Assembly: GCF_014697585.1 (NCBI RefSeq)
Contig: NZ_JACJSB010000018.1
Coordinates: forward strand, 31,344-95,343
Length of the DNA stretch: 64,000 nucleotides
Source of the DNA: Dolichospermum sp. FACHB-1091
Lineage (GTDB): Bacteria > Cyanobacteriota > Cyanobacteriia > Cyanobacteriales > Nostocaceae
Direction of reading: 5' to 3'
In this document: in pieces, positions 28,811 through 36,912 of the stretch
How the letters are laid out: each line of letters starts with the position of its first letter
Numbering within the stretch: position 1 is the stretch's first letter
Made by a program: the position numbers and the translations under genes
The notes under the pieces: generated by a model
Told to the model about the DNA's origin: nothing
The model's database searches: none
The model's input: the letters and a program-made list of their open reading frames with translations, nothing else

Positions 28811-29217
28811 AAAAAGTATTATTTGACAGTGATGTTTTGCTTGATATTTTAGCACAGCGTCAACCGTTTGTTGTTTTCTCAACACAGGCATTAAATACAG
28901 TTATTACAAAACAAGTTCAAGGCTTTGTTTCAGGACACGCTATTACAAATATATTCTATATTTTACGTCGCCAAATTGGTAGCGATGCAGCCAAAAAATT
29001 AATAGAAACTTTATTACAAAATCTGCAAATTGCCAGCGTTACAGATACAGTAATTCATCAAGCTTTACAAAGTCCAATTAAAGATTTTGAAGATGCGGTG
29101 ACAAGTGCAGCAGCAATAGCAGCAGGTGTAGAAATAATCGTCACTAGAAATAAGGTTGATTTTGTAGGGTCTTTAGTACCAGCATTGTTACCAGAGGAAT
29201 TTTTGAAAATGCTTTGA
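28807..29217 (+). CDS. PIN-domain toxin (VapC family)
   Basis: A 136-residue PIN ribonuclease. VLFDSDVLLDIL carries the first Asp, DFEDAVTSAAA the central acidic pair, and VEIIVTRNKVDF the last Asp. It starts at TTG, overlapping the antitoxin stop, the usual coupling for these pairs. A 158-bp repeat begins 6 bp after its stop. Confidence 0.85.
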   Translation: MKKVLFDSDVLLDILAQRQPFVVFSTQALNTVITKQVQGFVSGHAITNIFYILRRQIGSDAAKKLIETLLQNLQIASVTDTVIHQALQSPIKDFEDAVTSAAAIAAGVEIIVTRNKVDFVGSLVPALLPEEFLKML

Positions 29218-29222
29218 TTTGG

Positions 29223-29380
29223 TGTAATATATATATTGTGAGCCTTGGGTACTCCTTGGAGCATAAAATTTGATGCAGCCTTCAAAACGTGAACAGCGAG
29301 AAATAGGCTTGCTCACAATTTAGAGTTCCCGACCCCAAGGTAAGAATTTTTTTAAACTGAATAACCGCTTTTTGAGTTAT
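29223..29380. repeat. 158-bp structured repeat, copy 1 (R1)
   Basis: Matches 33494-33651 with two visible substitutions. The DNA can fold: TTGTGAGC (29236-29243) pairs with GCTCACAA (29311-29318), GCAT/ATGC form an inner hairpin, and CCTTGGG inside the stem could pair with CCCAAGG behind it in a pseudoknot. No protein is encoded. It may be a non-autonomous mobile element or an RNA gene. Confidence 0.8.
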
Positions 29381-29393
29381 AGGTTAATTTGTG

Positions 29394-29561
29394 GGTGGTG
29401 CAGGTGCGATGTTAGAACATATCATGTTACTCAGTACCAGCAAGCGGGAGATTTTCGCCTGGAAGCGTGGGGAAACTACGGCCAGTGCGGGTGAGTTGAT
29501 GGCTTTTAATGGCTTGACTGCGGAGGCTTTGACTAAGCGGGCTATTGAGTTGGTGCATTAA
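29394..29561 (+). pseudogene. Phosphoketolase 3'-end copy B
   Basis: 168 bp in register with the last 168 bp of the phosphoketolase gene, including its stop. The first ~65 bp have diverged (LLSTSKREIF where the intact gene has LRSNSKRDSF), while the last ~105 bp are nearly identical. The divergent part suggests that it came from a different phosphoketolase allele rather than by simple local duplication. Not expressed as a full protein. Confidence 0.9.
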
Positions 29562-29680
29562 GGAATATTTATTAATGATACTCATCGAGATATTTTTCGT
29601 AGATGGGTATCATTGATATTGACAATTTACTCACTACTGAATCATACTGGGTACTGAAATTAAAATAAAGGATAATTAAA

Positions 29681-30433
29681 ATGAACATGACTTTATCCAA
29701 ACCTTATCGCAGGATAATGCGCCCGTTTAAAGGGGATGAATATGATTTATACTACAAGTATATGTTGGATAATAGATATTGCTCAGAACGTTCTTCTTTA
29801 TGCAGAGCGTACAGAATAATTCAAGATGATTTAGAAAAACTTTTTGATTATATTGAACCTTGTGATAACAATAAACATGCTTATTCTCATAGGACATTTG
29901 AATTGCTTTTAAGAGGTGCTACTGAAGTAGAAGCTAACTGTAAAGGAATACTTAAAGCCAATGGATATACAATACCACCCAACACAAACATGAACATAGA
30001 AGATTATTATAAAGTTGAGCAAGCAACCAAGTTATCAGAATATGAGGTGAGGTTAAAATGCTGGCATCCTAGTCCACTTGTATTAAAACCATTTGACAAC
30101 TGGAGGAATACTCACAGTCTTAGTTGGTATAAAGCCTATAATGATGCTAAACATAACCGAGATACAAATTTTCGTAAAAGTTGTTTATTGAATACAGTTA
30201 CTTGTATAGCTGGACTTTTATGTTTACTATATTCTCAATTTGAGTATCAATTTGTAAATCCTTATCAAATTACAACAACTTATACCAAAGACGACGAAGG
30301 AATGATGGGTTTTAATGGTGTTATTTTTACTATAAAACCTCCAGAAACATGGACAAACTCAGAACAATATAAATTTGATTGGGAGTCTTTATCAGGTTCG
30401 TCTAGTCCTTATAATCAATTTACATTTGTATGA
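29681..30433 (+). CDS. Hypothetical protein with HEPN-like helix motif
   Basis: 250 residues, not assigned to a family. The middle contains WYKAYNDAKHNRDTNF, close to the YNxxKHxR pattern seen in HEPN-superfamily and related uncharacterised proteins. A hydrophobic helix (VTCIAGLLCLLYSQF) follows, and the end is Ser/Gly-rich. It lies alone within the accessory island between phosphoketolase tail B and a minus-strand gene. A nuclease or sensor role is possible but unsupported. Confidence 0.6.
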   Translation: MNMTLSKPYRRIMRPFKGDEYDLYYKYMLDNRYCSERSSLCRAYRIIQDDLEKLFDYIEPCDNNKHAYSHRTFELLLRGATEVEANCKGILKANGYTIPPNTNMNIEDYYKVEQATKLSEYEVRLKCWHPSPLVLKPFDNWRNTHSLSWYKAYNDAKHNRDTNFRKSCLLNTVTCIAGLLCLLYSQFEYQFVNPYQITTTYTKDDEGMMGFNGVIFTIKPPETWTNSEQYKFDWESLSGSSSPYNQFTFV

Positions 30434-30499
30434 TTTTTTAGGACAAGAAAGTGTAATATTTTAGTTTTAAAACAACCAAGTTAATGAAGATTTACTAAT

Positions 30500-31399
30500 T
30501 TACCTTGATTTGTGATCAAACCTTTTTAAAGATTTCCAAGGTGAATCCTTAGAAGATGTTGAGTTCCATACCTCTTCAAAAGGAACATTAGAACGTTCAT
30601 CTTGATTATTATACTCCCTAGCGAATATTTTTGTAATTTTATCTCTGGCAATTTCAACTTGAGATTTTTCACCTAAATGTTTAAATTCATATCCCATTGC
30701 ATTACAAAATATAGTGTAAATATAGACTGAAGGTAACTTAATCCAATCATATCCAAAAACACTTCCATCATGGTACTCAACAACTACATCACTACCACCA
30801 GGTATATGTGAAAGAGGATTTGTTCTTGTCCTACGAGCAACCCACAAAACCCTATCTGCAAGGTGTATGGGAAGACCTAAATACACCTCTTTCAGCTTTC
30901 TTTGGGTTCTCTCCCTTATAAATTTCGCTCGTAATTCTCTACGACTTAGGTTATTTTTTTGTTTTTGCTGTTCAGCTTCTTCTTTCTGTAATTTAAGATT
31001 TTCTCGCGTTTGTTTTAGTTCTTCTGTTCGGTCTAACCCCAGCAAATCAATTGTTATTTGCTCTAATAATTGTGGTGTTATTCTACTGAGATTTAGCCAT
31101 AATTCTTCAATGTTATTCGTTATAAATTCTTTATATTGTGTAGGAATATCATTTGTATTTAACCACATCTGACATACCTGCTCTTTATCATCTTTTTTAT
31201 CTGTTTCATACCAAAAACAGATATTTTCATAAACACCATTATCTAAATTTTGGGCTAAATCTGGGTACTTTCTTTTAATTTTTGTAATATGAAAGAAAGT
31301 TCCTTTTTGAAATAGTTCCTTATTTTGGAATGTTGTACTTACAAATCCAAAACCCCTCTTTGAGTTGTATTCCTCAATATAACCAAAATCTAACATCAA
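30500..31399 (-). CDS. Cold-shock-like domain protein with uncharacterised C-terminus
   Basis: 299 residues. The N-terminus (GYIEEYNSKRGFGFVSTTF ... TFFHITKIKR) carries the RNP-1- and RNP-2-like motifs of a cold-shock OB fold, which binds single-stranded RNA or DNA. A basic coiled coil follows (about residues 130-185, Lys/Arg/Glu/Gln-rich), then a C-terminal domain with GLPIHLADRVLWVARRTRTNP and GGSDVVVEYHDGSVFGYDWIK that I do not recognise. It lies in the accessory island. Confidence 0.65.
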   Translation of the reverse strand: MMLDFGYIEEYNSKRGFGFVSTTFQNKELFQKGTFFHITKIKRKYPDLAQNLDNGVYENICFWYETDKKDDKEQVCQMWLNTNDIPTQYKEFITNNIEELWLNLSRITPQLLEQITIDLLGLDRTEELKQTRENLKLQKEEAEQQKQKNNLSRRELRAKFIRERTQRKLKEVYLGLPIHLADRVLWVARRTRTNPLSHIPGGSDVVVEYHDGSVFGYDWIKLPSVYIYTIFCNAMGYEFKHLGEKSQVEIARDKITKIFAREYNNQDERSNVPFEEVWNSTSSKDSPWKSLKRFDHKSR

Positions 31400-31459
31400 T
31401 TAACTAACACTCCAAAAGACTGTATATATTTATATTATCTCAATGGAGTGAAAAAGCTA

Positions 31460-31651
31460 TTAGTCTATTTCTCGAACCCAATGCTCTTCAGTTTTTGGAA
31501 CTGGGAAACGAGACTGCTGGTACAAGGCACTTTGATTAGCAGTACGAAAAATATGGACTTTTTCTTTTTCATCAAATCCAACATATTCGTAAGGGTCTTT
31601 AGTACCACCTGCAACATTACTAAGATCGTATGATTTACCTACTATGAACAT
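31460..31651 (-). CDS. Small hypothetical protein
   Basis: 63 residues from the ATG at MFIVGKSYDLS; a longer version starts inside the neighbouring MITE and is less likely. The end EEHWVREID is compact and acidic. No family is recognised. It may be a conserved small cyanobacterial protein of TA-like clusters, but that is unproven. Confidence 0.45.
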   Translation of the reverse strand: MFIVGKSYDLSNVAGGTKDPYEYVGFDEKEKVHIFRTANQSALYQQSRFPVPKTEEHWVREID

Positions 31652-31679
31652 TGTTTTATAGATATAATTTACAACAAAC

Positions 31680-31773
31680 CAGGACTTACGCAAAATCTAA
31701 CGAAAGTATTGGTATTTCATGAGTTACCCCTACGAAATAATCAGGGTTTCGGTCACATGGTGCGTAAGTCCTA
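31680..31773. mobile_element. MITE-1 copy a (AGGACTTACGCA ends)
   Basis: Perfect 12-bp terminal inverted repeats, AGGACTTACGCA (31681-31692) and TGCGTAAGTCCT (31761-31772). CAAAC is present on both sides, a likely 5-bp target duplication. About 94 bp, no coding capacity. Other copies: 49358-49473, 52706-52831, and a half at 49842-49893. Confidence 0.88.
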
Positions 31774-31937
31774 CAAACAATATACCATATCTAGTAGTAG
31801 GTTGGGTTGACGCAAGAAAACTAAACAATAATTATAATATATAATAATGATATAAAAACCAAATCTCTTCCTCTCTTCCTTCGTGTACTTCGTTTCTATC
31901 CCTACGGGACGCTACGCGAACGTGGTTCATTAAATAG

Positions 31938-32050
31938 TAGTAAGTTTAGTTGACACAAGAAAACCCAACATCACCCAAACCACCCAACTATCACGAATAC
32001 TTTTTTCTACCAATGGCATAAAATGACAAAAACCGCCACAATATAAAAAA
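31938..32050. repeat. Truncated leader of the parD-relic repeat unit
   Basis: Matches the region upstream of the four parD relics (TTTTTTCTACCAATGGC... CCGCCACAATATAAAAAA) but stops before the ORF. Around it, 31800-32075 is made of dispersed GGTTGGGTTGACGCAAG-type and CTATCCCTACGGGACGCT-type repeats. Confidence 0.75.
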
Positions 32051-32137
32051 GCGAGTAGGTTGGGTTGACGCAAGGAAACCCAACAACAATCAATAACAGC
32101 GTAACATAGAATTAATGACAATAAATAATTAAAAGTA

Positions 32138-32419
32138 ATGATTGTTTCCTTTAGTTGTAAAGAAACCGAAAAAATATGGCAGGGGGTAAGTTCAAGAAAA
32201 TTACCAGCAGACATTCAAGAACGAGCATTACGCAAATTGCGACAACTAGAAGCATCAGCTAATTTAGATGACTTGCGTATCCCCCCTGGAAATCGCTTAG
32301 AAGCCCTTTCTGGAGATAGAATAGGAGAATACAGTATCCGTATTACAAAGCAATGGCGGATATGTTTTGTGTGGGAAAATGGAAATGCTTATAATGTAGA
32401 AATAGTGGATTACCATTAG
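32138..32419 (+). CDS. higB: HigB-type toxin (RelE/ParE superfamily)
   Basis: A 93-residue ribosome-dependent mRNA interferase of the plasmid-maintenance killer type. It has SRKLPADIQERALRKLRQLEA near the start, PPGNRLEALSGDRIGEYSIRI in the middle, and QWRICFVWENGNAYNVEIVDYH at the end, which is the HigB core. The toxin gene comes first and HigA follows 11 bp later, the inverted order normal for higBA. Confidence 0.9.
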   Translation: MIVSFSCKETEKIWQGVSSRKLPADIQERALRKLRQLEASANLDDLRIPPGNRLEALSGDRIGEYSIRITKQWRICFVWENGNAYNVEIVDYH

Positions 32420-32430
32420 GAGAAAATATC

Positions 32431-32739
32431 ATGGAAAATAACTTACTACATAATCCCCATCCAGGTGAAATTCTAAAATATGAATTTTTAGAAGAATTAG
32501 ACATAAGTGAAAATGATTTAGCTGTTAACTTAGGTTTAACTTATCCTACTATTCAAGGAATTATTACAGGTAAACTGAAAATGACAGCAGATATAGATTT
32601 ACGCCTTTGTCGCTATTTTAGACTTTCAGATGGTTATTTTTTAAGATTGCAAAATGCTTATGAAATAATGGAAGCAAAAAGAAATTTAGGAGAAATTTTA
32701 AATCAAATTATTCCTTATTCCTTAGTAGCGACAGATTAA
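32431..32739 (+). CDS. higA: HigA-type antitoxin
   Basis: A 102-residue XRE-type DNA-binding antitoxin. It has HPGEILKYEFLEELDISENDLAVNLG, then YPTIQGIITGK as the recognition helix, and DIDLRLCRYFRLSDGYFLRLQNAYE as in HigA. It binds HigB and represses the promoter. Intact partner of the preceding toxin gene. Confidence 0.92.
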   Translation: MENNLLHNPHPGEILKYEFLEELDISENDLAVNLGLTYPTIQGIITGKLKMTADIDLRLCRYFRLSDGYFLRLQNAYEIMEAKRNLGEILNQIIPYSLVATD

Positions 32740-32902
32740 CACAAATACCTGGAATTTTTTAGTTTATTAAGTAAGTTAGGTTGACTCTAGAAAACCCAAC
32801 ATCACCCAAACCACCCAACCATCACGAATAGTTTTTTCTACCAATGGCAGAAAATGACAAAAACCGCCATAATATAAAAAAGTATATTCAAGAAGTCACA
32901 TT

Positions 32903-33266
32903 ATGAAAAGTATGAATATTTCCTTACCTGACACCATGGGCGATTATATAGCACTTCCTGGTGTTATGAGGTACATATTTAGCGGGCAAGATGCCCGCAC
33001 CACAAGAGTTTCATGATTCAACTTTGTACTTCATCAGATCGGAAACCGCTGTATAGAAAAGTAGCGCAAGGAGGTTACAGCAGCCAAGCGTGAATATTTT
33101 CGGGAATTAGTGCGACAAGACCAAAAACTCCAAAGCAAAAGAACAACTACAAACCCTGCTTTTAGAAAGATTAAACTCAGGAAATGCAACAGAAATGACA
33201 GCACAAGACTGGGAAGATATTCGTCAAGCAGTCGAGCATTTTGATAGGATAAAATTAACAAACTAA
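32903..33266 (+). pseudogene. parD-like antitoxin relic, copy 1, split by MITE-2
   Basis: The reading starts MKSMNISLPDTMGDYI, as in ParD antitoxins, and is interrupted by a ~101-bp MITE at 32951-33051. The remainder continues to AVEHFDRIKLTN at 33266. The same -1 frameshift as in copies 2-4 (before AQGGYSS) is present, as are extra frame changes. Not functional. Confidence 0.85.
32951..33051. mobile_element. MITE-2 copy inserted in parD relic 1
   Basis: Non-coding element flanked by TATA on both sides (32947-32950 and 33052-33055), where the intact relic has one TATA. Imperfect terminal inverted repeats (GCACTTCC... and ...GGAAACCGCTG) and an inner GCGGGCAAGATGCCCGC hairpin. Related to 18655-18765. 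Confidence 0.85.
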
Positions 33267-33281
33267 CTAAAGAAAATCCTC

Positions 33282-33393
33282 CTACTGTGGCATAATTACC
33301 GGAATAACTTGATTTTTATTACGCCGATACACAAGAAAATCACTATCAAAAGTTAACAAAAAACTATCATTATAAACTTCAGACATCCTCTTA
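33282..33393 (-). pseudogene. PIN toxin 3'-end relic
   Basis: About 110 bp match 36911-37022, the C-terminal coding end of the PIN toxin at 36913-37332. It follows parD relic 1 just as the intact PIN gene follows relic 2, so the whole block was copied and then truncated at 33393. Confidence 0.85.
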
Positions 33394-33493
33394 ATTATCT
33401 CATAAGGATTAGTTATAGCTCAGTATAATATAGTTCGAGTTCTTCAAACCGAAAATATTTATTCTAGATACTTGACAAATCTAGGAAATATCC

Positions 33494-33651
33494 TGTAATA
33501 TATATATTGTGAGCCTTGGGTACTCCTTGGAGCATAAAATTTGATGCAGCCTTCAAAACGTGAACAGCGAGAAATAGGCTTGCTCACAATTTAGAGTTCC
33601 CGACCCCAGGGTAAGAATTTTTTTAAACTGAATAACCGCTTTTTAAGTTAT
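33494..33651. repeat. 158-bp structured repeat, copy 2 (R2)
   Basis: Second copy of the element at 29223-29380; two visible differences. It is followed by a variant of the inverted repeat that follows the phosphoketolase gene, but without the gene tail. The sequence from 33394 to 33848 holds no gene. Confidence 0.8.
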
Positions 33652-33848
33652 TAGAACGCAGATGAACGCGGATGTTTTGGCGTTTGTTGCGTACATTTGC
33701 TGATTTTATACCTATAAAACTCAACAATATAATAATTCAAATTCCCAAGTTATCAAATTAATTACCTGATAGAAAAATCTTGACAAAATTACTAGACTAA
33801 AAACATCAAAATCTGTTATGCTACCAATGGTATGATTATAGGTAGGAT

Positions 33849-34070
33849 ATGGCTAAAATCTCAATTTCATTGCCAGATGAACTACTAAATTACATTGACC
33901 AAAAAGTTGATAACCGTAGTGCATTAATTGAAAGTCTCTTGAAACAATGGCAAGAACAAAAACAAAATGAAGCACTAGCAGCAGCTTGCGCTTTGGTTGA
34001 TGAGTTAGAATTAGGTTGGGAAGGTGAATGGCAAAATATAGCGATTACCGAATGGGAAGCATCTGGATAG
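33849..34070 (+). CDS. MazE/RHH-type antitoxin
   Basis: 73 residues. MAKISISLPDELLNYIDQKV and SRSALIE-like helices (NRSALIESLLKQW) form a ribbon-helix-helix DNA-binding domain, with an acidic C-terminal tail (ELELGWEGEWQ) for toxin capture. It overlaps the MazF start by 19 nt. Partner is the toxin at 34052. Confidence 0.88.
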   Translation: MAKISISLPDELLNYIDQKVDNRSALIESLLKQWQEQKQNEALAAACALVDELELGWEGEWQNIAITEWEASG

Positions 34071-34399
34071 TAACATTTGACCCATCCGTAGGTACAGAAA
34101 TTCAAAAAACTCGGCCAGCACTGATAATTTCTGGGACTTTGTTTAATAACCAACGCAGTAAAGTTACAGTTTTACCTTTTACTTCTGCAAAACCTAATAA
34201 CCCCCGTATTTCACCAGCAGTAGTGGAAGTACCAGCATCAGCACAAAACGGACTTTCTGTAGATAGTCTTTTGATATGTGTTGAACCAATGACTTTTGAT
34301 AAAGTTCGTTTAACGCAACAATTAGGAGAATTAGAAGCAGAATTATTAGAACAATCTCAAAATATTTTGCGGCGATATCTGAGTTTAAATAACAATTAA
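34052..34399 (+). CDS. MazF-type mRNA interferase
   Basis: A 115-residue PemK/MazF toxin. GSIWIVTFDPSVGTEIQKTRPALIIS at the start and SRSKVTVLPFTSA-like strand (NQRSKVTVLPFTS) with a late VEPMTFDKVRL are the family core. I chose ATG at MGSIWIV over an upstream codon that would re-read antitoxin sequence. Phosphoketolase tail C begins 8 bp behind its stop. Confidence 0.9.
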   Translation: MGSIWIVTFDPSVGTEIQKTRPALIISGTLFNNQRSKVTVLPFTSAKPNNPRISPAVVEVPASAQNGLSVDSLLICVEPMTFDKVRLTQQLGELEAELLEQSQNILRRYLSLNNN

Positions 34400-34406
34400 T
34401 TGTCTG

Positions 34407-34544
34407 ATGTTACGCAGTAATTCTAAGCGTGATTCTTTTGCCTGGAAGCGTGGGGAAACTACGGCTAGTGCGGGTGAGTTGATGGCTTTTAATGGGTTGA
34501 CTGCGGAGGCTTTGACTAAGCGGGCTATTGAGTTGGTGCATTAA
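34407..34544 (+). pseudogene. Phosphoketolase 3'-end copy C
   Basis: 138 bp nearly identical (two visible changes) to the last 138 bp of the phosphoketolase gene, stop included. It sits directly behind the mazF stop. With copies A and B it frames the TA-rich segments. Confidence 0.92.
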
Positions 34545-34665
34545 GGATTTTTAACCGCAGATGTACGCAGATAAACGCGGATATTTTTGTGTTTTGTTAA
34601 GTACATTTGCGGTTTTGATTAAGGTATATGTATGATTAACTTATATGTAAATTTAAAAGGTAAAT

Positions 34666-35010
34666 ATGAAACTTACTACTGGAAATCTAGTTCTACTATT
34701 AATCTTGACTGTCTTTATATCCAATTCTTGTTCACAATCAAACCAGCCTAATCAATCAGTAGAACCTGTAACACCTGTTCAGCCTCAAACAGAAACTGTA
34801 ACACCCGTTCAGCCTAAAGTTGAATCTTCTCCAGTTAGCCCAGAAATTACATCTACTTCCAAAAAAATAGTTAAAGAAGAGGTTGTATGTGCCTATAAAT
34901 CTGAGGAAGCTGCTCAAGAATTTGTTAACAATGTTAAACAAAACTTTAACACTAACAACGTTGAAATTGAGGCTAGAGGTAATTGTGTTGTCTATAAATG
35001 GTACAAATAG
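34666..35010 (+). CDS. Small lipoprotein
   Basis: 114 residues. N-terminal signal peptide LVLLLILTVFISNSC with a lipobox-like end (SNSC), so a lipid-anchored export is likely. A Pro/Thr/Gln-rich linker with a near-repeat (VEPVTPVQPQ, TVTPVQPKVE) follows, and the globular end holds two cysteines (VVCAYKSEEAA, RGNCVVYKWYK). No family recognised. The stop codon directly abuts the next gene. Confidence 0.65.
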   Translation: MKLTTGNLVLLLILTVFISNSCSQSNQPNQSVEPVTPVQPQTETVTPVQPKVESSPVSPEITSTSKKIVKEEVVCAYKSEEAAQEFVNNVKQNFNTNNVEIEARGNCVVYKWYK

Positions 35011-35496
35011 ATGATTGTAAAAAAATTTGAGATATCTGATAGTGTAGCTGAATTTCTACGTTCTGACTACTTTAATAAAATTCCACGTGTAGATGATAAA
35101 GAGGTAGAATTTGCCAAATATTTAGGGATTGACATTAAAAATTATCCAAAAGGAGTAGCTTATATTGTTATACAAAATTATATCGATTTAGTTTTTGATA
35201 ATTTTGATGACCGGTTTCCTACAGAAAAACAAATTAATTTTTTATCTCAGTTCGGCATTGATGTATCTTATGAAAAAAGGTTTGTTGTAGATGCAGTGAT
35301 CGAATCAACTATGACTATACTAAATCTTAACACTATCGAAACAGAAAATTTAAAACATGGAAGTAAAGTATTTCATATTAATAACCCTGAGAAAATATTA
35401 ATTATTTCTTCAATTAGTGAAGACGGTATAGTTTATTTTAAGGGTGGTAACGGACAAAAAGCTTATGCTAGAAACCTGAAAACTATAAAAGAGTAA
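35011..35496 (+). CDS. Hypothetical protein (operon with lipoprotein gene)
   Basis: 161 residues, mixed alpha/beta. It shows VDDKEVEFAKYLGIDI and a C-terminal small beta domain (SKVFHINNPEKILIISSIS ... GIVYFKGGNGQKAYARNLK) that looks SH3-like. It starts immediately after the lipoprotein stop. No function is assigned. Confidence 0.55.
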   Translation: MIVKKFEISDSVAEFLRSDYFNKIPRVDDKEVEFAKYLGIDIKNYPKGVAYIVIQNYIDLVFDNFDDRFPTEKQINFLSQFGIDVSYEKRFVVDAVIESTMTILNLNTIETENLKHGSKVFHINNPEKILIISSISEDGIVYFKGGNGQKAYARNLKTIKE

Positions 35497-35518
35497 ACAT
35501 AAAGTGAGGTATTTGTTT

Positions 35519-36280
35519 ATGGAAGAACAAAACTTATATATGCAAGAACGAGAAAAAATCATCAATTTAGTACAAAATAATTCAGTAAATCGTTCTTTAG
35601 CTGAGGAAATCATCAAGAAATCTGCTTATTGGTATAAACATCCTTCTGGACATCCAGTACACGCTCCAAATCATTTTAAACGTATTGATGATCCTGTTGG
35701 TACAAAATACGCAATGTTAGCTGCATTAGGTAAAAATGAGACATCAAAACTTATCCCAAGTGATTGGAGAATACAATTTGGTAGTAATATTTTTTTAATT
35801 AGTAAAGCAATTCTACGTTGTCAATCGAGTTTGTTAAAATTCATAGATAATGCAGAAGCAGGAAAACTTGCAACATTAGCAGAATTAAAACAAGAACTAA
35901 AAATTCAGGTGAGACAGTCTGTAGCTAATTACTCAGGTGACGAATATGAAGGATATTATTCAGGTTTTGATGGAAATCATTTAATTTTTGGTACTCAATC
36001 TATTTCTACAGAAGATTTTGTTAATTTCATTCTTTCAAAGATTAACATTCACAGGATTTTTAATCCAACTGCATCTACTTCTTCAACAATCAAGATTAAA
36101 AGTATTTCTTCACTATCATCACAAAAAAAGACACCGATTAAACCTACTTCTTCATTGTCACCATCAATAAAAACTCATTCTTTGTCAAAATTAGTAGAAT
36201 GTCCTTACTGTGGTAGTAAAGTTAAACGCACAAAACTTGCATCTCACAAAGTAAATAAATGTGTCAAACGTAGACGTTAA
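35519..36280 (+). CDS. Hypothetical protein with C-terminal C2H2-like zinc-binding motif
   Basis: 253 residues from the ATG behind a GAGG ribosome site (a GTG 15 nt upstream is possible). The N-terminal helical domain has AYWYKHPSGHPVHAPNHFKRIDDP. A Ser/Thr/Lys linker follows, and the end VECPYCGSKVKRTKLASHKVNKC is a Cys2-His-Cys-type zinc knuckle. Probably third gene of a small operon with 34666 and 35011. Nucleic-acid binding is likely but unproven. Confidence 0.6.
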   Translation: MEEQNLYMQEREKIINLVQNNSVNRSLAEEIIKKSAYWYKHPSGHPVHAPNHFKRIDDPVGTKYAMLAALGKNETSKLIPSDWRIQFGSNIFLISKAILRCQSSLLKFIDNAEAGKLATLAELKQELKIQVRQSVANYSGDEYEGYYSGFDGNHLIFGTQSISTEDFVNFILSKINIHRIFNPTASTSSTIKIKSISSLSSQKKTPIKPTSSLSPSIKTHSLSKLVECPYCGSKVKRTKLASHKVNKCVKRRR

Positions 36281-36640
36281 ATAACTTTTTAATCTCCAAA
36301 GTTTAGGCATTAAAGCAAGTGATTAGGTTAGGTTGACGCAAGAAAACCCAACAATAATCATAAGTAATGGGACATAATTAATTACATAATTGATTTCCCT
36401 GTTCCCTCTCTCAACGAGTGAATTTAATTTTGTCCAACTACTTATAAAAATAAAATCTCTTCCTCTCTTCTTTTCTTCCTTCGTGTACTTCGTTTCTTCG
36501 TGGTTCATTAAATATTAGTAAGTTAAGTTAACCCAAGAAAACCCAACCATCACCAACCATCACGAATAGTTTTTTCTACCAATGGCAGAAAATGACAAAA
36601 ACCGCCATAATATAAAAAAGTATGTTCAAGAAGTCACTTT

Positions 36641-36897
36641 ATGAAAAGTATGAATATTTCCTTACCTGACACCATGGGCGATTATATAGAAAAGTAGCGC
36701 AAGGAGGTTACAGCAGCGTTAGTGAATATTTTCGGGAATTAGTGCGACAAGACCAAAAACAGAAAGCAAAAGAACAACTACAAACCATGCTCTTAGAAGG
36801 ATTAAACTCAGGAAATGCAACAGAAATGACTGCTCAAGATTGGGAAGATATTCGTCAAGCAGTCGAGCATTTTGATAGGATAAAATTAACAAACTAA
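36641..36897 (+). pseudogene. parD-like antitoxin relic, copy 2 (least decayed)
   Basis: MKSMNISLPDTMGDYIEK stops at a TAG at 36695, where one base is missing. After the shift, AQGGYSSVSEYFRELVRQDQ and TAQDWEDIRQAVEHFDRIKL read through without interruption to 36897. This is the full ParD pattern with a single frameshift. Convergent with the PIN gene 16 bp away. Confidence 0.88.
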
Positions 36898-36912
36898 CTA
36901 AATCACATCCTG

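Noticed and set aside
28807..28812. ATG start for the PIN toxin
   Set aside because: No ATG is available at the right place; the TTG overlapping the antitoxin stop gives the normal PIN N-terminus.
29223..29380. Group I or II intron, or a known ribozyme, as the identity of the 158-bp repeat
   Set aside because: No domain V-like hairpin, no P7-type core and no hammerhead or twister core could be found by eye, so it was left as an unclassified structured repeat.
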